DNA of 64,000 nucleotides from Notoacmeibacter sp. MSK16QG-6. GTDB lineage: Bacteria > Pseudomonadota > Alphaproteobacteria > Rhizobiales > Rhizobiaceae. The notes beneath the pieces are model-generated. The model was given only the letters and a program-made list of their open reading frames with translations, had not been told where the DNA came from and did not search any database. The stretch spans positions 1 through 64,000 of the forward strand of contig NZ_JAMYXM010000001.1 of NCBI RefSeq assembly GCF_024158145.1. The letters are read 5' to 3'. Position numbers and translations under genes: made by a program. Below, piece by piece: positions 19,243 to 28,768 of this stretch (position 1 is the stretch's first letter; each line of letters starts with the position of its first letter).

Positions 19243-20058
19243 TTACCTTTGGCCCTTCGTAATCGACCTGATTCGAGCACCCCATTTTCTTACGGCCATA
19301 ATACCGCTTGGACGGCGTGCGGCTTTAGCTGCCAGCGACCGAGTGGCGACGAGTACCGTTTCAAAATTGCCCTGCACCACCTCGGCGATCTCCGTGACAT
19401 CCATCTCAGGATAGCGTCTTCTGAGCGCGTCAATCGTCGTTGTTTGCGGCTCAGGACGCCGGATAAGACGCCCTGCCCGGCGCTCGATCTCCAGAACGCT
19501 CTGCTCCAGAACCCAATCGTGGCTGTTCAGCATTTTATTGGTCCCGTCCGGAACGCCAGTGAAGCCATCGAGCGTCACCGTCATTTCCGGGCATTTATCC
19601 AGTAGCCAGAGCGCCACCATCAACCCGGTCGATGGCGGGCGCCCCTGTGTGTACCAGCCATGAACCACCGACCGACCATCGATGACGAAATCGGCACCCT
19701 CGGGACAGATAGCCGCTGGCCTATCCTCCAACGGACCGCGATGATCCTTCCCTCCACGTACTGCTGCCGTGCCGATCAAAGCGTCCGGCGCAAAAAGCGC
19801 TTTAGCGGCTTCACGATTGGCGGCGGACTGAATGAGGGTCTCATGCGTACGCATCGGCTGGCAAAGAAGACTGCTGTGACGGAATGGCTCGCCGAGAATT
19901 TTCCAAACCGGACCGAAAAAGACATGGAGCCGCTTGGGGTCGGGATCGGCGGCATAGCGCGCCGGATCGGCTACCGTGCTATTGGCGAAGATCACCGCCG
20001 TCTCGAAACGATCTATGGAGTCGAGAAGCGAAACCTCGGCGCTGGACACATTAGTCAT
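19243..20058 (-). CDS. GT29 sialyltransferase-like glycosyltransferase
   Basis: A 271-residue soluble protein. I chose the ATG at 20058 because GGAG lies 9 bases upstream; it overlaps the preceding VOC gene by 8 bases (ATGACTAA), implying coupled translation. Near the middle it has PPSTGLMVALWLL (141-153) followed by a strand with DGF, as in the sialyl motif S of GT29 enzymes, and HDWVLE (180-185), which fits their HxxxxE motif. No signal peptide or membrane span is visible. GT29 enzymes use CMP-activated nonulosonic or ulosonic sugars, and kdsB, which makes CMP-Kdo, lies next door. I infer a CMP-Kdo or CMP-sialic-acid-like transferase; acceptor unknown. Confidence 0.6.
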   Translation of the reverse strand: MTNVSSAEVSLLDSIDRFETAVIFANSTVADPARYAADPDPKRLHVFFGPVWKILGEPFRHSSLLCQPMRTHETLIQSAANREAAKALFAPDALIGTAAVRGGKDHRGPLEDRPAAICPEGADFVIDGRSVVHGWYTQGRPPSTGLMVALWLLDKCPEMTVTLDGFTGVPDGTNKMLNSHDWVLEQSVLEIERRAGRLIRRPEPQTTTIDALRRRYPEMDVTEIAEVVQGNFETVLVATRSLAAKAARRPSGIMAVRKWGARIRSITKGQR

Positions 20059-20482
20059 GGCCCGCTTCTCCGGGTTGGATTTCACCCTTTACTTCATGCA
20101 CTTCGATCACATTGCCAACTGGATCGTGAAAGAAGATCTGGTGCCAGCTATCGGTCGCTACGCCACCATAATCGGAATAAGAAATGCCTTTGTCGTCCAA
20201 GAGTTTTCGAAAAGCGGCAAGATCATCCGTTCGAAAGGCGATATGGCCGCGCTCGACAGGATTGATTGCGTTACCGGAACGAAAGCCAAGATCGAGATCG
20301 CGGCCCGCCAGATGCATCTGGACGCTGCCATCGCTCAAGAATGCGACCGGTGCGCTATAACCGTCGTTTCGGACGGGGATATCGTCGGTCTGCCGACGCA
20401 GCCCCAACACGTCGCTGTAGAAGTTTTGCAGCTCTTCGACGTCGTGAGAAACGACGTTGATGTGATGGAGCCAGAGCTTCAT
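20051..20482 (-). CDS. VOC-family (glyoxalase/dioxygenase-fold) protein
   Basis: 143 residues with the two beta-alpha-beta-beta-beta modules of the vicinal oxygen chelate fold. Candidate metal ligands are the His in MKLWLHHINVVSHDV, the His in ERGHIAFRTDD and the Glu in GNVIEVHE. I chose ATG 20482; an in-frame GTG lies 5 codons upstream. It overlaps the glycosyltransferase-like gene by 8 bases. The substrate cannot be told from sequence; glyoxalase, fosfomycin-resistance-type and dioxygenase roles all remain open. Confidence 0.85.
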   Translation of the reverse strand: MKLWLHHINVVSHDVEELQNFYSDVLGLRRQTDDIPVRNDGYSAPVAFLSDGSVQMHLAGRDLDLGFRSGNAINPVERGHIAFRTDDLAAFRKLLDDKGISYSDYGGVATDSWHQIFFHDPVGNVIEVHEVKGEIQPGEAGHD

Positions 20483-20610
20483 GCCATATTCTTTCACTTT
20501 GGTGTAACAGTCACGCCGAGCAGGTCGACGCCCTGCGCAACTTCAGCGTCTTTCTGAATACAGGAAGCCTGCCTGTGCCGCCAACCGTGATCCACTCGGC
20601 AGAAACAGAA

Positions 20611-20637
20611 GCAGGGCGGATGAGACATCCGCCCTGC
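20611..20637 (-). terminator. Terminator after tuf copy 2
   Basis: A perfect 11-bp stem (GCAGGGCGGAT and ATCCGCCCTGC) with a 5-base loop, about 35 bases after the tuf stop. It is followed on the minus strand by TTCTGTTTC. Confidence 0.8.
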
Positions 20638-20669
20638 ATATTCATCGGCTCGCACGTGTCGGAGCGACG

Positions 20670-21845
<1,176 letters not shown>

Positions 21846-21901
21846 CGATCTTTCGTCCTGTGCTTCTCTTGCCCTTGGCAAGCTTCGAAACGATGGGCCG
21901 C

Positions 21902-21930
21902 GACATAGAGCGTTGTGCACCTCGAAGCAA
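21902..21930 (-). promoter_or_regulatory. Candidate promoter of tuf copy 2
   Basis: On the minus strand TTGCTT (21925-21930) and TATGTC (21902-21907) with a 17-base spacer, 57 bases or more before the ATG. A second weaker pair further upstream is also possible. Confidence 0.35.
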
Positions 21931-22066
21931 GCCACGAATCATTGTCCGCGATTTATCGGAAAAGCTAAACGCAACAAGGCTTTGGCTCTTCTTTAACTTT
22001 TCTTCGGGAAAATGTGGTCGCGCAGAGATCGGATTGATCCGATTGGAATCACAAGAAAGTCATTGA

Positions 22067-23989
22067 ATGACCGAGGCATGTCAGCCGATGCGCGCCAAGG
22101 CGGAAGCGCTTACGGCGCTTCACAGCAAACCGGCTTCCGCGATTCATGGTCTCGTCACCAGCTTCGCCGCATTCGGAATGGCAGCGATCAATGCAGAGGA
22201 TTGGCGTTTCCTGCTGCCTGGCTTGCTGATGGTCCCTTTTGCTCTCGTACGGCTGTGGCGCATGTACGAGTTTCAGCGCCGGGGCATCGAGGTTCGATCC
22301 CTTTCGGCCTGGGAGCGGTCTTTCTTCGTTTGCAGCGTCATTATCGCCTTGTCGCATGGTCTCTTCGTCCTTCAGGCCATGCTGCTGACCAATCATGTTT
22401 TCATTATCTCGCTTTCCGTCGGTCTCTGTCTGGCACAAATGGTTGGCGTGGTCGCCCGCAATTTCGCATCGTCCAGCCTGGTCAGCGCGCAGGCATTGGC
22501 CATGGGCATACCCTGCGCGATCGGCTGGTGGATGCATCCGAACCCATGGTTCGGCGTGACGGCCATATTCTTCGTGCCCTTTTTCCTCAGCGCGAGGTCG
22601 CTGGCCGCAGGTATACGAAATCTGCTGGAGGGGCAGCGAGACGCCCTGGAGACGATCCGCCGTGTCGCCATCCGTGACAGTCTCACCGGCGTTCTGAACC
22701 GCAAGGGCTTTTATGAGAAGCTCTCCGAAGAGCAGTCCCAACCGGACCGTGGCCACTACATCGCCGTGCTCGTCGACATCGACTACTTCAAGGCCGTAAA
22801 CGACAGCTACGGTCACTCTGTCGGTGACGCGCTGCTCGTGCAAATCGCGCGGAGACTCGAACGGATTGAACATGAGGGGCTGACCGTCGCCCGTCTGGCC
22901 GGCGACGAATTTGCCATCCTGGCGCGGTCACATGAGCCGCAGAGCGAAATGGAAAACATTTGCGGCAGGGTGCTGGAATGTTTCGATGATCTGTTCAATT
23001 GTCGGGGCGTCTACCTCTCGGTCAAGGCAAGCGTCGGCGCGGCTGCCGTCAAGCATGCCGACGCCCAGAATTCCGTTATCGTTTATGCCGACCTTGCCCT
23101 TTACGAAACGAAAGAGCTGGGCCGTGACGGCTACCACATCTACCGCGATGAAATGCAGGGCAAGTTCGAGCGGCGAGAAATCCTTCGCCGCGATCTTCGC
23201 CAAGCCGTAGCTGCAGGCGAACTTCGGCTCGTCTACCAGCCTATGGGCGATATCGACACTGGCGCGATAACAACATGCGAAGCGCTGATGCGCTGGGATC
23301 ATCCAACGCTCGGCACGATCTCTCCGAACGAATTCATTCCATTGGCCGAAACCGCCGACATCGTCAGCGAATTCACGCGCTGGGCGGTCGAGACGGCGGT
23401 GGCCGAATGCGTTCACTGGCCATCGACCGTCGGCGTATCCGTCAATCTGTCGGCGTGTGACCTGAGACGGCGCGATATCGTCAACACCGTCTTCGACGTT
23501 CTGATCCGCTACGGCTTGGCGCCTCACCGTCTGACCATGGAAATGACCGAGACAGCGCTCGCGGAAGAGCCTTTGATGACGCGGCAGGTTCTACACGGCC
23601 TTCGGGCGCTGGGTGTGAAGACGGCATTGGACGATTTTGGCACCGGCTACGCTAATTTCGGCTATCTGATCGACTACGAGTTCGACAAACTCAAGCTCGA
23701 CCGTTCATTGATCAATCAGGTTTCAGAAGGTTCGCGCGCCCGTGTCCTGATTGCTGGCCTTGCCCGTACAGCACAGGATCTCGGTCTGACGATCATCGCC
23801 GAGGGTGTGGAGCGGCGAAAGCAGTTCGATACCCTGCGTTCTCTTGAGAGCATCGACACCATTCAGGGTTGGCTGCTGAGCCGTCCCATTCAGAGCGGTC
23901 AGGATATCCGGACCTATCTCGCGCACCCATTCTTCGATCCGGAACGGATTTCCGAAGAAACCGACGAAACGATCAGCCTCCAAGCCTGA
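22067..23989 (+). CDS. Membrane-bound GGDEF-EAL protein (c-di-GMP turnover)
   Basis: 640 residues. Five to six hydrophobic segments span about residues 25-178, then a GGDEF domain (about 200-362) and an EAL domain (about 375-615). The GGDEF signature reads AGDEF (278-282), and I see no RxxD inhibitory site before it, so cyclase activity is uncertain. The EAL domain keeps EAL (405-407), Asn in VNLSA, ETA, DDFGTGYAN, KLDRS and EGVER, so phosphodiesterase activity is likely. The membrane part resembles a generic sensor. It ends 11 bases from a convergent acyltransferase gene and sits between tuf and the tRNA pair. Confidence 0.92.
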   Translation: MTEACQPMRAKAEALTALHSKPASAIHGLVTSFAAFGMAAINAEDWRFLLPGLLMVPFALVRLWRMYEFQRRGIEVRSLSAWERSFFVCSVIIALSHGLFVLQAMLLTNHVFIISLSVGLCLAQMVGVVARNFASSSLVSAQALAMGIPCAIGWWMHPNPWFGVTAIFFVPFFLSARSLAAGIRNLLEGQRDALETIRRVAIRDSLTGVLNRKGFYEKLSEEQSQPDRGHYIAVLVDIDYFKAVNDSYGHSVGDALLVQIARRLERIEHEGLTVARLAGDEFAILARSHEPQSEMENICGRVLECFDDLFNCRGVYLSVKASVGAAAVKHADAQNSVIVYADLALYETKELGRDGYHIYRDEMQGKFERREILRRDLRQAVAAGELRLVYQPMGDIDTGAITTCEALMRWDHPTLGTISPNEFIPLAETADIVSEFTRWAVETAVAECVHWPSTVGVSVNLSACDLRRRDIVNTVFDVLIRYGLAPHRLTMEMTETALAEEPLMTRQVLHGLRALGVKTALDDFGTGYANFGYLIDYEFDKLKLDRSLINQVSEGSRARVLIAGLARTAQDLGLTIIAEGVERRKQFDTLRSLESIDTIQGWLLSRPIQSGQDIRTYLAHPFFDPERISEETDETISLQA

Positions 23990-24000
23990 GCAGACGACCG

Positions 24001-24801
24001 TCAGGCCGCTGCATCCGTCGAAGCTCCCACAGCTTCGATGCGTTCGTCATCCATATTATCGTTCAGACGTTTGAGGACGAGATGGGCGGTGGGGCGCACA
24101 CAGAAGCAGCAGCGGCGTGCCGTCTCTTCATCGAACAGCATCGCGCGTTCCGACTCCAGCGAATGGAGGAAGGGCAGCCGCTCCAGCATCTGCTGATCGT
24201 TTGCGCCTATGCGCGTGGCGGTTAGATCGACAGGAAACGTCACCGTTCCGCACTCTCCACCGGTGGCGAAGGTCTCGGCATGAAAGTACCGCTGATAAAA
24301 GGCTTTGTGGCGGGGCCTTACGAGATGGAGAATGTAGTCCGCTTCGAAGAAGAGAGCGGCCATGGCCGAAAGCCGCGGCGGCATGAAACGAAGCGCCGCG
24401 CGGTCGACTGACGGATCGAGATTGGGGTCGATCGCGAAGCGGCTGCAGTCGATGAAACTCTGTCTCAAAAGCATACGGGAATTGAGATGGTTCGGGTAAC
24501 TCTCTCGGGACGGGCCGTCCGGGTGTTCCTTATTGAGATGGTGAATGCGGATGCTCATGCTCAGCTGGTCATCGACGAAAATGCCGAAGACAAATGTATT
24601 GTCAGCAAAATCCCAATGATCGCTATCGAGGCGGTTTTCGTTGCTCTCGATGTAATCGCGTGTGCGATAAGCGTTGTAACGCAAGCGGAAAATGTCTTCC
24701 CAGTCCTCGCCGGTCGTCGGTCGACGGACGACTGTTCGATCCAATAACTGCAAGACCCGTTCGAAAGGCCGCTGATCCTGCGACCGTGCTGGAACCGCCA
24801 T
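24001..24801 (-). CDS. FeeM-like N-acyl amino acid synthase / GNAT-fold acyltransferase
   Basis: 266 residues. I chose the ATG at 24801, 8 bases after GGAG; the GTG two codons earlier sits too close to it. The N-terminal region (EDIFRLRYNAYRTRDYI) and the following FVFGIFVDDQLSMSIRIHHL resemble the catalytic core of FeeM-type N-acyl amino acid synthases and, more distantly, acyl-homoserine-lactone synthases. A Cys-containing motif, CCFCVRPTAHLVLKRL, is near the C-terminus. A perfect palindrome lies 17 bases before the start. The product is unknown; an acylated amino acid signal or lipid is the likeliest class. Confidence 0.65.
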   Translation of the reverse strand: MAVPARSQDQRPFERVLQLLDRTVVRRPTTGEDWEDIFRLRYNAYRTRDYIESNENRLDSDHWDFADNTFVFGIFVDDQLSMSIRIHHLNKEHPDGPSRESYPNHLNSRMLLRQSFIDCSRFAIDPNLDPSVDRAALRFMPPRLSAMAALFFEADYILHLVRPRHKAFYQRYFHAETFATGGECGTVTFPVDLTATRIGANDQQMLERLPFLHSLESERAMLFDEETARRCCFCVRPTAHLVLKRLNDNMDDERIEAVGASTDAAA

Positions 24802-24817
24802 ACTCACTACTCCGGGG

Positions 24818-24838
24818 CACTTTATAGTTTATAAAGTG
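24818..24838. promoter_or_regulatory. Perfect 9-3-9 palindrome upstream of the FeeM-like gene
   Basis: CACTTTATA and TATAAAGTG flank a GTT spacer, giving a 21-bp operator-like site at -17 to -37 from the start codon. It is AT-rich, as expected for a repressor site overlapping a promoter. The cognate regulator is not in this window as far as I can see. Confidence 0.55.
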
Positions 24839-24970
24839 TTAACTAATACGCCGGAGCTGTCTAGCGATCACAGGTAAAAATACCTGACAGATGCATTTTA
24901 TGATTAATTTGTCGGGATTTATCTGCGGGCTGAAGCGTCAGGAGATCGGATCGATAACGCGCGAAGCCGA

Positions 24971-25044
24971 TGGAGCGGGTAGCGGGAATCGAACCCGCAT
25001 ATTCAGCTTGGAAGGCTGCTGCTCTACCATTGAGCTATACCCGC
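24971..25044 (-). tRNA. tRNA-Gly (anticodon TCC)
   Basis: A 74-base cloverleaf with encoded CCA. Acceptor arms GCGGGTA and TACCCGC pair; the anticodon loop CTTCCAA gives TCC; the T arm is GCGGGTTCGATTCCCGC. It lies 32 bases after tRNA-Tyr and is probably co-transcribed with it. Confidence 0.98.
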
Positions 25045-25076
25045 GCCTTACGAGATCACTCTGTCTTCCGGACCGA

Positions 25077-25161
25077 TGGTGGAGGGGGCTGGATTCGAAC
25101 CAGCGTACGCATAGCGAACGGATTTACAGTCCGTCTCCTTTAACCACTCGGACACCCCTCC
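25077..25161 (-). tRNA. tRNA-Tyr (anticodon GTA)
   Basis: An 85-base class II tRNA with a long variable arm and encoded CCA. Acceptor arms GGAGGGG and CCCCTCC pair, and the anticodon loop CTGTAAA gives GTA. It is the first gene of a Tyr-Gly tRNA pair. Confidence 0.98.
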
Positions 25162-25228
25162 GAACAGACCGGTACAGAGCCTCGCGGCTTTGCCCGCCAA
25201 TAATTGATTGGCTGACCGATGGGAGCGC

Positions 25229-25257
25229 CTTATGGCGAGCCGCGATTGCTCTGTCAA
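25229..25257 (-). promoter_or_regulatory. Promoter of the tRNA-Tyr/tRNA-Gly pair
   Basis: On the minus strand a perfect TTGACA (25252-25257) and CATAAG (25229-25234) are 17 bases apart, about 60 bases before tRNA-Tyr. Confidence 0.65.
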
Positions 25258-25334
25258 CCATTTGCAGCCCGTTAGAAACCGATCTGTTTGAAAGCTCCAT
25301 TGCGGCCCGGCTCTCCGGCGGCTAGACCACGGCG

Positions 25335-26165
25335 ATGAATAAGAAAAAAGCCGACAAACACGGGACTCCGAAAGACAGCCATTATGCAAGGCTGCGCCGT
25401 GCCCACCGCGAGCAAAACAAGCCTGTCGAGCGAATGCAGGCCGATGATGGAACCGTCCGCCTTTACGGACTTCACACGGTCCGCGAAGCGCTTCTAAACC
25501 CCAAGCGCCGCAAACGCCGCCTTCTGGTCACGCGGAATGCATGGCAACGTCTTGATCTGGCCCCCTCTTCGCTCGGCGAATTGGCTGTCGAACAAGTCGA
25601 TCCAAGAGACATCGATGCGATTGTCAGCGCCGACGCCGTGCATCAGGGAGTTTGTCTGGAAGCCGATGCCCTGACGCCACAACCGCTTTCCAAACTTGTC
25701 GAGACGTCCCTGCTTCTCGTCCTCGATCAGGTCACCGATCCGCACAATGTCGGTGCGATCATGCGCTCGGCCGTGGCATTCGGCGCAGGCGCACTGATTA
25801 CGACCAACCGCCACTCGCCCACCGAGAGCGGCGTGCTGGCCAAAGCCGCATCGGGCGCGCTGGAGCATATCGACCACATTACCGTTCGCAATCTGGCTGA
25901 AGCCCTGGAGGAGTTGAAATCGCTAGGCTTTCAAACGGTCGGTCTCGATTCCGATGGGCCGGAACCGCTGGAATCCACATTTGGGGAAGGTCGGATCGCG
26001 CTGGTTCTCGGTGCAGAAGGCAAGGGCCTGCGACAAAAGACGCGGCTCACCGTGGATGCCTTGGCACGGCTTGATGTTCCAGGGGCTATCCGCTCGCTCA
26101 ATGTGTCCAACGCCACGGCCATCGCACTTTACGCGGCTCACCGCCATCTGACGACCAAAGATTGA
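25335..26165 (+). CDS. rlmB: 23S rRNA 2'-O-ribose methyltransferase, RlmB/TrmH family
   Basis: 276 residues of the SPOUT class, predicted to methylate Gm2251 of 23S rRNA. A basic, variable N-terminal stretch (1-40) precedes the RNA-binding domain starting at LYGLHTVREALLNP. The knotted catalytic domain shows NVGAIMRSAVAFGAGA, LVLGAEGKGLR and SLNVSNATAIALYAA, the three TrmH motifs. It is divergent from the tRNA-Tyr/Gly pair. RlmB is the likeliest member, though another TrmH-type target cannot be excluded. Confidence 0.9.
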   Translation: MNKKKADKHGTPKDSHYARLRRAHREQNKPVERMQADDGTVRLYGLHTVREALLNPKRRKRRLLVTRNAWQRLDLAPSSLGELAVEQVDPRDIDAIVSADAVHQGVCLEADALTPQPLSKLVETSLLLVLDQVTDPHNVGAIMRSAVAFGAGALITTNRHSPTESGVLAKAASGALEHIDHITVRNLAEALEELKSLGFQTVGLDSDGPEPLESTFGEGRIALVLGAEGKGLRQKTRLTVDALARLDVPGAIRSLNVSNATAIALYAAHRHLTTKD

Positions 26166-26373
26166 GCGGCAGCAGCGGGTTACAACCGAGACCAACCGCT
26201 ACGTCATCTGCCGCTATCTCGGATGGGCCAGTCGGCGAATTTATGGTCTCTCCCTTGCCGGACCGAGAAATTTATACAAGTCTTTCTATGGCTTGCCGGC
26301 CCGGATCGGTCGGGTAGCCGGTCGAATAATTAAGCGTGCCGGCATTGGTGAGTCGAAGAGCGAGCGAGGTTAC

Positions 26374-27789
26374 ATGTCGTATTTCGATGAAATGGGAACG
26401 AGCGAAAATCTTCGCGATCCCTATGCGGCCTATTCGTCATGGCTGCAGCGACAGGATAACGAAGCTCTGATCCGCAAACATCACGATGCCGAGCAGGTAT
26501 TTCGCCGGACCGGGATTACTTTTGCCGTTTACGGCCAGGAGGAAGCGGAAGAGCGCCTCATACCGTTCGATATCGTTCCACGGATCATTTCCGCGCGGGA
26601 ATGGCGTCGCCTGTCGCAAGGTATCGAGCAGCGCGTCATAGCCATCAACGCCTTTCTCGAAGACATCTATTCCAAGCAAGAGATCATCAAGGCCGGCATC
26701 CTCCCCGAATCCATTATTGCGGGCAATGAAGCCTTTCTGCCGGAGATGATGAATTTTCGCCCGCCACGTGGCGTTTACACCCACATTATCGGCACCGATA
26801 TCGTGCGAACCGGACCGGACGAATTCTACGTGCTGGAGGACAATGCCCGCACTCCGTCCGGTGTCTCCTACATGCTGGAGAACCGGTCGGCGATGCTGCG
26901 GCTCTTTCCCGAACTCTTCCGTAAGAACCGTATCCGAAACGTCGAAAATTATCCGCAATTGCTGAGGCAATCGCTGGAAAGCGTTGCGCCTCCGGAGTGT
27001 AACGGCAAACCGACGGTCGCGGTGCTGACGCCCGGCATCTTCAACTCCGCCTATTTCGAACACGCCTTCTTGGCCGACTCCATGGGCGTCGATCTCGTTG
27101 AGGGATCTGACCTGCAGGTGACGGATGGCCGCATCTGTATGCGCACGACCGAGGGCATGAAGCCCATCGACGTGATCTATCGCCGGGTGGACGACGATTT
27201 TCTGGACCCGCTGACATTCAATCCCGACAGCGTTCTCGGTGCGCCGGGTATCTTCGATGTCTATCGCGCCGGACGGATCACCATAGCCAACGCGCCGGGC
27301 ACCGGTATCGCCGATGACAAAGCGCTTTACACCTACATGCCTGATATCGTGCAATTTTATACGGGATCCAAACCGATCCTGAAAAACGTCCCGACATGGC
27401 GTTGTTCGGAGGAGGACAGCCTCGCCTATGTGCTGGATCATCTCGATGAGCTTGTCGTCAAAGAGGTCCATGGTTCGGGTGGCTACGGCATGCTTGTCGG
27501 TCCGACCGCTACGAAGGAAGAGCGCGAGGAATTCGGCAAAAAGCTGCGCAAACATCCTGACAATTACATCGCCCAGCCCACCCTTTCCCTTTCGACCTGC
27601 CCGATCTTCACAGAATCGGGACTGGCGCCCCGGCATGTCGATCTGCGACCTTTCGCATTGATGGGCGGCGACAAGGTCCGCATCGTGCCGGGGGGACTGA
27701 CGCGGGTGGCGCTTAAAGAAGGGTCTCTGGTCGTCAACTCGTCGCAGGGCGGCGGCACAAAGGACACATGGGTGCTCGATGACGACTGA
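26374..27789 (+). CDS. Circularly permuted ATP-grasp protein
   Basis: 471 residues, of the permuted ATP-grasp family that travels with alpha-E and transglutaminase proteins. I chose the ATG at 26374, 7 bases after GAGG. Conserved stretches are GTDIVRTGPDEFYVLEDNAR, RTPSGVSYMLENR, the nucleotide-binding VVKEVHGSGGYGMLVG and HVDLRPFALMG. It is presumed to ligate amino acids or peptides using ATP; the substrate is unknown. It opens a four-gene cluster that ends with the proteasome-like Anbu protease. Confidence 0.9.
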   Translation: MSYFDEMGTSENLRDPYAAYSSWLQRQDNEALIRKHHDAEQVFRRTGITFAVYGQEEAEERLIPFDIVPRIISAREWRRLSQGIEQRVIAINAFLEDIYSKQEIIKAGILPESIIAGNEAFLPEMMNFRPPRGVYTHIIGTDIVRTGPDEFYVLEDNARTPSGVSYMLENRSAMLRLFPELFRKNRIRNVENYPQLLRQSLESVAPPECNGKPTVAVLTPGIFNSAYFEHAFLADSMGVDLVEGSDLQVTDGRICMRTTEGMKPIDVIYRRVDDDFLDPLTFNPDSVLGAPGIFDVYRAGRITIANAPGTGIADDKALYTYMPDIVQFYTGSKPILKNVPTWRCSEEDSLAYVLDHLDELVVKEVHGSGGYGMLVGPTATKEEREEFGKKLRKHPDNYIAQPTLSLSTCPIFTESGLAPRHVDLRPFALMGGDKVRIVPGGLTRVALKEGSLVVNSSQGGGTKDTWVLDDD

Positions 27790-27825
27790 TAGCCCGCTGA
27801 TAATTTCATACAACAGGACACCTTC

Positions 27826-28767
27826 ATGCTTTTAGGACGCACTGCCAGCGGCCTTTACTGGCTTTTCCGCTACATCGAGCGTGCTGAAAACGTCGCCCGC
27901 ATTGTCGATACCGGCGCGCATGTCGCGCTGACTGGCGATGCAGACAAGAGTGATGTCTGGCCGTCAGTTCTTCGCAGCGCCGGTGTCGACCAGACCTATG
28001 CGGCAAATGTCGACGATGCGGCAGAAGCAGATGTCGCCGAATACCTTCTACGCGACCGCAACAACCCCTCGTCGGTTCTGTCCTGCATCGAGAATGCGCG
28101 TTCCAACGGGCGCATGGTGCGAACGGCCATCACTCGCGAGGTTTGGGAAAGCCTCAACGAGACCTGGATGACGATCAAGGATGGTCTTTCCAAGCCGATC
28201 GACCTCGACACGCTTATCGATCATATCGACGAAATCAAACGTCAGGTCGCCCAGATACGCGGCACCTTTCACGGCACAATGTTGCGCGACGACCGCTATT
28301 CCTTCTGCAGGCTGGGTACCTATTCCGAACGGCTGGACAACACGGCGCGCATCATGGACGTGAAGTATTTCGTCCTTCTGCCGAGCGCATCGTGGGTCGG
28401 CACGTCGCTCGATAACCACCAATGGCGGTCGATTCTTCGTTCCGTCTCGGCGCATCGGTCGTTCAGCTTCATATACGGAACGGACTTCAACTCGACAAAC
28501 ATTTCCGAGTTTTTGATCCTGAACCGTTCCATGCCCCGCTCACTGATCTACTGCGCGGAACGCCTCGACAAGACGCTCGGTTATCTGGCCGAACACTACA
28601 ACCAGAGCCAGGACTGCGATGAGACAGCGCATAATCTGCTATTGCGGCTACGTGCGCTCGATATGGATCAGATCTTCGAGATCGGGCTCCACGATTTTCT
28701 CCAGGAGACCATCCAGCAGAACAACGCCCTTTCCACCCAGATAGCTACGGACTACAATTTCGACTGA
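27826..28767 (+). CDS. Alpha-E domain protein
   Basis: 313 residues, almost entirely helical, with the family N-terminus MLLGRTASGLYWLFRYIERA and a second internal repeat around CRLGTYSERLDNTARIMDVK. AGGA lies about 8 bases before the start. Its biochemical role is unknown; it always accompanies the permuted ATP-grasp protein, so a joint ligase complex is inferred. The next gene starts one base after its stop codon. Confidence 0.9.
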   Translation: MLLGRTASGLYWLFRYIERAENVARIVDTGAHVALTGDADKSDVWPSVLRSAGVDQTYAANVDDAAEADVAEYLLRDRNNPSSVLSCIENARSNGRMVRTAITREVWESLNETWMTIKDGLSKPIDLDTLIDHIDEIKRQVAQIRGTFHGTMLRDDRYSFCRLGTYSERLDNTARIMDVKYFVLLPSASWVGTSLDNHQWRSILRSVSAHRSFSFIYGTDFNSTNISEFLILNRSMPRSLIYCAERLDKTLGYLAEHYNQSQDCDETAHNLLLRLRALDMDQIFEIGLHDFLQETIQQNNALSTQIATDYNFD

Positions 28768-28768
28768 T

